Assembly: GCA_943704495.1 (NCBI GenBank)
Contig: CALSCR010001402.1
Span: 1-24,115, forward strand
Length of the DNA stretch: 24,115 nucleotides
From: Pigoraptor chileana
Taxonomy: Eukaryota > Opisthokonta > Filasterea
Direction: 5' to 3'
The notes under the pieces are model-generated. The model saw only the letters and a program-made list of their open reading frames with translations, was not told where the DNA came from and ran no database searches. Positions 1 through 8,796 of the stretch are shown here, in pieces. The position numbers were made by a program, and so were the translations under genes. Positions within the stretch are counted from its first letter, which is position 1, and the number at the start of each line of letters is the position of its first letter.

Positions 1-42
1 GAGTCCATGGGCACAGCGCCTATGACACTGACTTGAATCCTA

Positions 43-84
<42 letters not shown>

Positions 85-142
85 ATGGAGTCCATAGGCA
101 TAGCGCCTAAGATACGGACTTGAATCCTACATCTCTCTCTCT
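1..142 (+). repeat. Two tandem copies of a dispersed tRNA-like repeat, each followed by a CT microsatellite
   Basis: Copy A starts at base 1 (possibly cut by the window edge) and copy B at 88. Both read GAGTCCAT.GGCA.AGCGCCTA.GA and then ACTTGAATCCTACAT, followed by CT repeats at about 44-79 and 131-142. A third copy lies at 20678-20715 in a mitofusin intron. The left half resembles a tRNA D-arm/A-box region (the ATTGGCA..GCGCC pattern). Here the pair sits just upstream of a likely 3' splice site (TTGTGTGCAG, ending at 170), so it is intronic in the exportin-7 gene. The repetition is directly visible. The tRNA origin is inference. Confidence 0.75.
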
Positions 143-170
143 GTTGTGAGTGTGTGTGTGTTGTGTGCAG

Positions 171-1138
171 TCCACGGATTGCCACTCCACTTGATTTCTA
201 CAATGACTGTATTGTGGGCTTTGTAAGTTGTGATCAGAATATGTGTGTATGTGTGGGCGCACGTGCACGGAATGATTATCCGCAACCCCCTGATCATTCT
301 TTATTGTTTCCCGTTTGGACGCGGTTTTGCGGTCTCAAATCTGCCCATCTTGTTTTCGTCACACACACACACACACACACACGCATGTACCTCGCCTGCA
401 TGCACGCCTCGGATGCGCAGACACGGAGGTGCAGTCACACTGCTACTTTATCGTGGACAACATTGTTACGCATTACTTCAAGTCGATGACGCGTCCCCGC
501 AACGGCGGCGGGGAATCGCGTGTTCTTGCTGAGCGTTTTGCGCAATTTCCCTCGATTCTGCCGTCGATACTTTCACATTTGCTGCGGACCGTCATGTATG
601 ACGAGGCACAGAAGCAGCTGGTTGCACGCCCCCTGCTGCCCCTCATCCTTGTGGAGGAGAAGGTGTGTGCGGGTGTCTGGCTCGTTGTACGTGTGCGCGT
701 GCGCGTGCTTGTTGTATTGTTTGTTCGTGTGTTTGTGTTGCGAGTGCTCGCTGCGTTTTGGCATTCAGAGGGAAACAAAAGTTCAGAACACTACTCCCTT
801 TTCTGTTTTTATCTCTAACTAACTTTGTTTTCATTGTCATGTTTTTTCTTCTTCTCCATTGTTTGTTTTGATTTTTGTTTTGTGTTTGGGTGTTCATTCG
901 AAACCGTGCGCAGTTTTTCAACGAGTGGAAGGCAAACGAGATTGCGTCGCGTCCCGCCGACCGACAGCAGCTGTTGCAAAAGTTTTTTGACGATCTCATG
1001 GGAGACATCGAGCGCAACCTGCAACAGCGCAACCGCGATCGCTTCATGCAGCGCGTCAACACATTCAAGCACGATGTGAGCATGATCTCACGCCCCACTG
1101 CAGGAAAGAGCGGGGAGGCATTTGACGTGTTGTTGTAG
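171..1138 (+). CDS. XPO7: Exportin-7 / RanBP16-like nuclear transport receptor, C-terminal exons (5' end outside window)
   Basis: Exportin-7 is an importin-beta-superfamily karyopherin that moves cargo through nuclear pores with Ran. Two exons are firm: 435-662 (or from 421) and 914-1138 with stop TAG, joined in phase 0 across an intron starting GTGTGTGCGG and ending GTGCGCAG. The first encodes VDNIVTHYFK... and ARPLLPLILVEEK, the second FFNEWKANEI... and GDIERNLQQRNRDRFMQRV. They match the exportin-7 tail, where the human protein has HIVTYLFK, SRPLLGLILLNEK and EGIERNLLTKNRDRFTQNL. A small upstream exon at 171-222 (PLDFYNDCIVGF, strong donor GTAAGT, phase 0 into 435) fits the ALDTMVCTGC region less exactly and is tentative. 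Possible poly(A) signals AATAAA lie at 1674 and 1762. Most of the gene lies left of the window. Identity is from remembered family sequence. Confidence 0.85.
359..384. repeat. (CA)n microsatellite in exportin-7 intron
   Basis: An uninterrupted CA run of about 22 bases lies between the donor at 223 and the acceptor at 420 or 434. Such CA/TG tracts recur in introns across the window. Confidence 0.9.
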
Positions 1139-2082
1139 TGGCTCTGCGCGGGTGTTGTCTGCGTGCTTTTGAAATTTGTGTCTGCTCTCTGTGTTTCTTC
1201 TGTCATGCTGTTTGTTGTGTGTGTGTGCGGGGATGCGGCGTCTCAGGTTGCCAATTCCTTACAATGAACAGTTTGATGAACCCATTTGCATTGTGTGGCG
1301 TGTGGCATGTGTGCATTGACGTGTGTTTGTTTGTAGTCCACCACCATCTAAGGGGCACGTGAGCACATAGTCGGCTGTCCAACCATGAATGACTTACGGC
1401 CATCCCCACCGCTCATGCGATCCATTACACAAATACAATAATACTCCTGTCTTTTCTTGTCTTTCACGCTCCTCTTTCGCGTATGTGAGACGGTTCGGTA
1501 TTGTCCTGGACAAAAAGGCACACATTACTCTGTGTGTGTGCCTATTCTTCTTCTTTACTTGGCATATTACGTCAGTGAATATGGACACCCCACCAAGTAC
1601 ATCCGGATCCAGTCCAGACACATGCATGGGTTGGCGACACAGGCAGTCTACCTTTGCGCATTCAAAGGCAAAAAATAAACAGAGGCACAAAACGCACGTC
1701 AAAGTAAAAGTCGCAGGGAATGAACTCGCCTGGCGCAAATACATAAATGCAGAGCCTTAGTAATAAAATAACAGCAAACGTCCGCAAAGAACACGCGGGA
1801 ATAGCCACGCGACACGCATACATTCAGACACAAACGCAACCAAAGACTCAGACTTAAAAGGAAAAAGAAAGCGAAGAATAAGTCCAGTCCCACAAAGAGG
1901 GATTCTGGTAACGCACGCACGCACACACACACACACACATGCACGCACACGCCCTCAAAACAACCACGCGACACACCACACAAACAAACAACCACGACTT
2001 AAAAAGAAGCCATGCGAATGCAACAACACAGAAACGACAGATGCACATCGCCTCATCATGCATCTCGCGTCCAGCCAGACGA
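1139..2082. other. Convergent intergenic / 3' UTR region
   Basis: This 944-bp stretch lies between the stop codons of two convergent genes. It is AT- and CA-rich, with AATAAA at 1674 and 1762 on the plus strand and a CA microsatellite at about 1915-1940. Short frames here have low-complexity translations and no recognisable domain. It probably holds the 3' UTRs of both genes. No separate gene is seen. Confidence 0.6.
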
Positions 2083-5000
2083 TCACTTGATTCCACCACC
2101 ACCACCTGCGGCAACACCAGCCACATTTGGCGGAATGGCGACCGTCGGGGCCTGTGTTGGAGTTGCGGCGGGCGGCGCCTGTGCTTGCTGGGCGCGAACC
2201 CAAAGACCGCGCTTTCCAGTGAAAAAGTGGTAAAAGTAGGGTATCCGCAGTCGCTCCACCTGCAAACATACACACCACGAAAAGAACAGCATGCGCCAGT
2301 CGCATATGCGGTTGAGTATTGCCGCCAAGAAGCAGCCACACAAATACCACGCAAACACACACAAACATACAAACACACAAACACACACACACATACACAG
2401 GGCGTTCGCAGACAAACCAAAGTACATGCACAAAAAGCGTCTGCAATGTGCGACAGGCGAGATATGCCAGCCGTGAAGACACACTCGTAGCGTCCACACG
2501 TTCCACGATTTCAACACCTAATCCACACACCTCGTATCCGGCCATGAGCACTCTGTCCAGCATTTCCAGATCCTCACCACCCCGGACGTCCTTGTATGCC
2601 GTTGTGTTCATGCCACCCATCCGCCCAAAATCCGAACGATACATCGAAAAGAGTCCGTAGCCACTGAGCTCCCAGAACCCACGGGGAAAGAGGGGTGTCT
2701 CACCGCAGTTGAGGCGCGCGACAACCGGCGCAAAGGCCTGCTTACCCCGGATGGTATGCTTGCGAATCATGTCTAGAAGCAACGGGGGCATGCTCAAGTG
2801 CAGGTCGCACGTGAAGACAATGCCGTCGGTTGGCCCGATTGCTTCGATGCCGGCCTGCAGACCCCCCGCCCTCTCAAAGTTCCCCGTCCGCTTCACAAAG
2901 CGATACGGAACGGCGAGTCGGCTGAGCGCAACCTCCATGTTGATGTCGGTGCTGTCGTAATCGACGAGCGTCACATCAAACAGCTCATCACCCGTTGCAT
3001 CGTATATGGCGTTGACGTCCGCAACAAAGTACTGCACCCACTGCCCCTGGTTCTTCACGGGCAAGACGAGGTGCACAAACGCTTTGCGCTCCCACTCGAC
3101 GCCGGCGGGACGACACATGCTGCGGTATGTCTTGGTGCCCGCCGGAGGAATCGGCACAAAGTACAGATACTCGGAGAAAAATTGCCGCGCACCGTCTCCA
3201 CGCTTCATCGTCAGCTCGACGAAAAAGCGAATTCGGCTCTTTTGCCTGTCAAACTTCTTTAAAATCCGCGAAATCGACTCGAGAGAGTAACGCTGCTCAG
3301 CAGGCACGCGCATAGGGAGCGTCTCTCCCGCAGCCGCATGGAGGGCAATGATTTCCGCGAGGCGCGATGCAGCAAGACGTGCGAGGCTGACATCCATGAC
3401 CTTTGTGCCGGCGACAGCGCCCCCCGTCACATTCAGCATGGTTGTATTGTCCCCTGGGAATACGTCCGTAAAGACAATGCGCTGATGACCTTGGTAACGT
3501 CCGATACGGCTCTTGACCAGATACCCGGGGTCGTAGTCGCACTCTGGCAGGAGACCCGCAAGTAGCGAGCGGTCGCCAAGGTCCTTGCGCTGGTATGTGG
3601 CGAGAAAGGGAGGGAGAGGGCCGTTGCTGTAGAAGAGAGGGATTGGGAGGCGCGGTGCCTGCGGGCGCGATGGATCCGGCGACGACAGGAATGTGTTTTG
3701 GAGAATGGGGTGCTCGTCGGGGTGTCGACCGGACAGGCTCGGGAGAATGCGATTGATGAAAAAGCGGTCGTTGCACGAGTGGCAATCACGCTCTGCACAC
3801 AAACACGCACACGCACGCAAAGTAAGCACAAATGGAAGGGACCGTAAGCGAGCGAACGTTGTGGCAATTCACCCGCCAAAAATAAGTTCCTGGAATTATA
3901 AATTAATTTGAAAAAAAACCACAAAACCACAAACACACAAACCCGAACCCACCACTTATCGAAAGCGCAATCGCCGTTCCCGAAATGAGAATAGAGCGTG
4001 TCGGCGGGTCCTTGAACAGCCGCCACGTGACCGTCACCGTGGCTACGTCGCTGTGCTTGTGCACAAGGTCGATGGCGTAAGTGCGGTCGACGCTGAGTTC
4101 AATGGCGGCACTGTCGTCCAACACCATCTTGTCCGCATTGAAGGCCTGAGTGGGCATCGTGGCGGCGAAGACATGAGCAATACGGCGGAGGCCTATGCGG
4201 GACGCTCCCTTGGGATTTAAATAGAGCTCACACTCGCCGGCGCAACCAACGGTGAACACATAATATCCTGTGGTGGTGTGGTGGTGTTGGTGGGCGAGGC
4301 GTGGAGTTGTGAGATGGAAATATATGTATACGGAAAAGGAAGGGATGTGGGATTGACCACAAAAGGCAACCGGTGATTTTGATGCTCCATTTCAAAATTC
4401 TGAAAGACACGATGAGCACAGTGCAAACAACCATCGATCATCCCACAAGAAGAAGACAGAGATGCCAGAGATGCCCGTGGGCTGAGCATGCATGGGCACA
4501 TGTGAGAGAGGGAGAGAAGCGTCGCCTCCCACACACACCACCACACACGCACACACTCACACACAGACACACATAAACGCAAACAGGCATACACGCAGAC
4601 GCGCATAGACACCACGCACACACAAACATACATGCATGTACACACACACCTGTCTTCACCGGCCTCAAGTAACCGAGAATCCGCTGAAACGCCGCGCTCT
4701 CTGGGAGCGTCGCCATAAAGTGCGTGAGAGTGTCTGTCGTATCTGGCCGCCCGTATATTCGGGGTATGAGCCTGGTTGCTGCAAGCGAGCTACCGCAAAG
4801 ATCGAGGTACACGTGACGAGCGAGGGCGCCGGTAATGATGTCCGTGAAGGTTGTTTCCGCCTCCAAATCCGACGGTGGTTTCAGCGCCTCCTCCGTCGCG
4901 ACCCTAGGCTCAATCCTGTACACCTTGGCCTGCTGTGACATGTGTCGCAGGGATCCGCTCATGGGATCAATCGCGTCCTCGGCGGCGGCGGCGGCAAGCA

Positions 5001-5722
5001 GCTTTGTGTTTTCCTCCTCATCCCCCGGCGACAGCACTCCGCCGCCCTCTGCCTTGTCGGCGGCCCCCACAACTGCGCCATCAAGTGGCGGCGGCTCCTC
5101 CTCCACCTGCTTCTCGCTCACGGCAATGATCTGCGCATCGTCCCCGGGCGCGACGTGAGCTCTGTTGTCGTTGGATCCATGTGCAATGTCTAGGCGGTTC
5201 ATTGCACCCGGGCGGCCTTGCTGTGGCTTGGGCACTGCCGGAAGGGGAATGAATTCACCCTCCGCATCACCCGCACCCTCGTATGCAAGCGCGCTATCAT
5301 CGCCACTTTCGGTCGGCTCGTCTTCCTGTTCGTACCGCAATTTCAACGAGCCAACGTCGAAAATAATACGTGCTCCACGTTGCGGTGCCTGAGCTTTGCC
5401 ACTCCCGCCTCTCAATCCATATATGCAGGCGACAACTGTAAACAGACCCCACAAAAGAAAATTACAAACAGCAGCACCCGTTTTAGGATGAATTTTTAAG
5501 ACATTATCGGAAAGCACAAGTTTACAACATGAGAGAACGCCAGCTGTGAAACAGACCAAATAAACGTGACGGCACATTGCATTCTGTGGATTAGATCAAC
5601 CGCACACCCACAAAGTCTTTTTGCACACAGTGATTACACATGATGACAAAGTACACACCCAATAGCGAGCACGCAACGGCCACGTGCATCTGCCGCTTCG
5701 AGCGGAAAAGCCGGTGGAGCAT
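2083..5722 (-). CDS. PA14-containing beta-1,4-N-acetylgalactosaminyltransferase (B4GALNT3/4 type), complete, 5 exons
   Basis: This is a Golgi type II enzyme of the family that adds beta-1,4-GalNAc to GlcNAc-terminated glycans (LacdiNAc synthase). Exons on the minus strand are 5722-5608, 5435-4650, 4267-3953, 3792-2531 and 2259-2083, about 884 residues in total. Human B4GALNT3/4 have about 1000. Exon 1 encodes a short basic tail and a hydrophobic anchor (HRLFRSKRQ, then AVACSLLGVYFVIMC). After an acidic stem, a PA14 domain spans roughly residues 246-395 (VYLDLCGSS, ILGYLRPVKTG, YYVFTVGCAGECELYL). The CHGN/GT7-type catalytic domain follows, with the DLH metal motif (VFTCDLHLSMPP, residue about 734) and RGGEDLEMLDRVLMAGYE. 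The last exon supplies RLRIPYFYHFFTGKRGLW, matching the family's FYHHYHSKRGMW ending. Introns 1-3 are phase 1 and intron 4 is phase 0. Exon 1 and its donor are the least certain: donors GTGTAC or GTAATC within it would also keep phase. The frame stays open past donor 2530, but intron removal restores the family C-terminus. Confidence 0.88.
2260..2530 (-). repeat. CA/TG-rich intron 4 of the glycosyltransferase gene
   Basis: The intron begins GTGTGTGGAT next to GGATACGAG and ends TATGTTTGCAG. It holds an imperfect CA tract at about 2339-2400. Removing it joins VLMAGYE to VERLRIPYFYH in phase 0, as in the family. Confidence 0.85.
4268..4649 (-). repeat. CA/TG-rich intron 2 of the glycosyltransferase gene, splitting the PA14 domain
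   Basis: The donor GTGTGTGTGT directly continues into a CA/TG-rich tract (about 4528-4649). The acceptor is CCACCACAG. Splicing in phase 1 gives PVKTG-YYVFTVGCAGEC, a continuous PA14 core strand pair. Confidence 0.85.
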
Positions 5723-8284
5723 CCTCCACTACACAGATGAGCGCCGCGAACGGCGACCACTCCACAATGCAAGCGATTCAACCGCGACACGCAACATGAA
5801 CAACTAGAGTTGATGTGTTGATGTGAATTGGGGCGTCCCCATCAGTTGCAGTTGCAGTGTGTGCAAGTGGGTTTCATGATAGCTAAAGCCATCGCACTTG
5901 TAATGTGTGTCGTCTCCATGGAATTGCGAATCGTGATGTGTGAGTGCGAATCAGGGCGTGTCTCTCGGACAGCCATAATACTGCGGTGTGTGTTTGTGTG
6001 TGTGTGTGTGTGGTTGTGACTAAATTAAATTAGTCGGCACGCTCCTCCGACGCATTAAGCTGGATATACCCCCTTGATTTCATGCAAAAACCACCCTGAT
6101 TTTCAGTCTAATAATCCGGGGGCAGATTTTTCAAACGGCAAGCCTCCCGGATGCTGATGTTACACTGGCAGAAGCGGTGTAACACGCGCCCGCCGGCGGT
6201 GTCCATTTCGGCAGGTCAAAACCCACTGGCACTTAGAAAGGTATTCGGATTGCCTTTTGCACAAGTAATCATCACGACAGCCGTCAGATCAAATTCTTGA
6301 TGGACTGACAGCGGTGAGGACAGGCTCCCGGCCGCGGCACACTCCGAAAAAACAAAACTGATACCAACGGAGCAGAATTTAACTGCAGTCTACATGTACA
6401 GTCGTCTTAGTGCCTCAGTACGGTTGGCAGCTGAACCGGTAAAGCTGAGAGTAACATAGCAAGCAGACTGAGGCAACTGCCCGTAATCTCAAACAAAGTT
6501 CAAGGGGAATCTATACTAACATTGAAGTCATTTTGATTACCTCCTCTTCTGAGTGGCCGAATGCAACGCGGTCGCTTGCTATATGCCCGTGTCGTGCCAT
6601 GCGTCCTTCGCCGGACACATCGCCGGTCCAGTGTGCGAGAGCTATTCACAGCACGTGCGCGTTAAAATAATACAAAGCACCTCACGCAGCGGGCCTGCTC
6701 GATCATCATTAACGAATTCAAGAAGATGGTAGATAAGATCTATCGTTCGCTTGACATGAACCCGTGTCAATACAAATTTACTATGCCGTATGCGTAGTTC
6801 TGCCGGAGTCAGTAACTCCTGGGCAAACATCGCCCAGTCGAAATCGATCGAGCTCCATTACTGTAATGGCGTAGTCGAACACGAGCATCGCCAAACCATG
6901 TCAAATCAAATCATATTTATCCAAGAAAGGACGAGGTTCGGCGCCCGTCCCAGCCGAGCATGGCAAAACAACACACTTTCCAGGGAAGCTTCGCCTTCCG
7001 TTGTCAACGAATGCTCGCGTATAGTACTAGTAGTTGTTTTTATCAGTGATGCAATCTATCTCCTTTATCGGAACGATAGTGCGATGGCATTCTGATGGTG
7101 GTCGTCGACCGCAAAGTTAAGGCCAGTCGACAGTTCCGTGCCCGCATTAAAAGGCAATTTGCAGCATATCATATGCGTGGCACTGAGCTACTATACTAAC
7201 CTCCTAATCTCGTTCCCATCCGGCGATTACCAGGTTTCGGAATCCCATTCAGAAACGTGCAGTGCGCATCTCCGGGGCGGCAAAGTTAGGCATAATCACT
7301 CCTGATCGTCACAAGACGTCCGTCCGCACCGAGTCGGGAACTGAAACGACCGGCCAAGTGCCTCGAGACGTTTCGTCATTAAGCCACCCCTCCGCGACCG
7401 TTAAGTGCGACAGACGCGCGCTTTAGTAAGTTTAGAGTTCCTTACAGTCAAGATAAGCTCTTCAACTCTCCCGCACACTGACAACGCACGTGGGTGACGC
7501 TGTTAAGTTGTTCCGCTAAGGTGCACAGGTTACAAGCTCGCGTTTGGGAAAGCCGGTGAGGGTCCACGCGTTCGTGCAGATCTTTGTCAAAGCAACCAAG
7601 ATCCGCCGCGTCGCACTGAGGCAGTGGTCCAACCTAAAAAGCTAGAGGGTCTGAAAGACGTCTTCGTTCAATTGAAAGAAGTTTTGGGCACGTGCATTAT
7701 TCCGGCATGATGGCGACGTACCAGAGCTATGCCTGTTTTCTTAGAGCGTGTCCGCCGCTCACCACTGTGTCCCGCTCTCTTTTTTGAGAGCATTCAGAGA
7801 CTTGTTTTCCTGGCAGAACCTAAGAAATAGCGAACTTCGTGGACTCTGCTTGTTCTTACATCATACTGACCAACTGAACTTCCACGGTTCTCCGATCAGC
7901 TGCAGAGTCGGCCTGACTGCTATTGCCAGCCGGCTCGGCGATCGTTGATGTCACTTCCAATACAACTCACGTGAGACTGCCTGTGAGCCCCGTAACACGG
8001 CTGACAGACGGCCGGACCACTGACTGTTTCGGGTCTCAGTGCTGCCCTCGCACCACAAGCCCGGAATGTCTGAGTACCGAGTAGAAAGAAGAATACATCT
8101 TGTACCATAGCAGTGAGTCATATGTCGTTTCACTGTGCTTCGTTCGGCATCCATGCAGTTCGGCTGAGACCAACTGAAGGAGAGAGAGAGTGTGTGTGTG
8201 TGAGAATGTGTGTGTGGACTGTTGACTGGAGTGTGATTGGATTGGCGCCGGCCATAAACTCGGCGGCTGGCTTGACTCTCGACT
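5723..8284. other. Long divergent intergenic region with no recognisable gene
   Basis: About 2.56 kb separates the glycosyltransferase start from the foldback element. Apart from a GT microsatellite near 5988-6012 I see no strong repeat. Open frames are under about 100 codons. A stretch near 7580-7690 reads as a short lysine-rich frame (QPKKLEGLKDVFVQLKEVLG) that could be an old coding relic, but I cannot assign it. Promoters for both flanking genes presumably lie here, with no motif I would defend. Confidence 0.5.
5988..6012. repeat. (GT)n microsatellite
   Basis: An imperfect GT run, GTGTGTGTTTGTG followed by uninterrupted GT, about 270 bp upstream of the glycosyltransferase start. Confidence 0.85.
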
Positions 8285-8730
8285 GTTTGGTTTCACAGTT
8301 AACTTCTTGCGGCAGAATCTTCTGAACGAAGAAAAACTGCGAGTTGGTGCGCGTGAATGTGATAAATGTGGGGGTGCAACAAAATTTTGTACATATATGG
8401 TTAAAATGAAAACGGCAATGAAAATTAGTTTACAAAAAAAAAAACGAAGACCACACTATGTACCCAGCTTCACTGCAGCAAAGTCTGAAATAAATGATGA
8501 AAAATTTGACACATCCATTTTAATTTGACACAATTACGTGGCTTTTTATAATTACTTTTTTTGGTGAATAATTTTCGTTGCCTTTTTCGGCATGTATATA
8601 CAAAATTTTGTTGCCCACCCCCACATTACATTCACGTACACCACAGCAGTCCCACATTCACTGCCGTTACAGTTTTTCTTCGCTGCAATCAAATCAGAAG
8701 GTTGTGCCGAAAGAAGTAAGAAACCAAACA
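8285..8730. mobile_element. Foldback / MITE-like element with long imperfect terminal inverted repeats
   Basis: The left arm (8285 to about 8402) and right arm (about 8599-8730, reverse complement) align for more than 100 nt with a few indels. Shared blocks include GTTTGGTTTC at the tips, CGAAGAAAAACTG, CGTGAATGT, AATGTGGGGGTG and CAACAAAATTTTGTA. The right arm carries about 26 extra bases. A roughly 195-bp AT-rich centre separates the arms. GACT occurs immediately outside both ends (8281-8284 and 8731-8734) and may be a 4-bp target duplication. No transposase frame is present. The right end lies 66 bp upstream of the nucleotidase-like start codon. The structure is directly visible; mobility is inference. 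Confidence 0.8.
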
Positions 8731-8796
8731 GACTATTAAAATAATAGAATCACGATCACGAACTGAAAGTGTTGGGGCTTGTAGTATTATAACAGA

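Noticed and set aside
315-434. N-terminal extension of the exportin-7 frame upstream of 421/435
   Set aside because: It translates a CA microsatellite (HTHTHT) and lies within a GT-AG intron. Family similarity begins only after the acceptor.
1955-2530. Continuation of the long minus-strand frame past the glycosyltransferase exon 4
   Set aside because: It reads through a TG-rich intron into low-complexity peptide, while splicing 2531 to 2259 restores the conserved family C-terminus in another frame.
5456-5577. Start of the glycosyltransferase at an ATG near 5577 with a hydrophobic segment from that frame
   Set aside because: That stretch contains a pyrimidine tract and CTGTTTACAG acceptor. 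The upstream exon at 5722-5608 supplies a better basic tail plus membrane anchor in matching phase.
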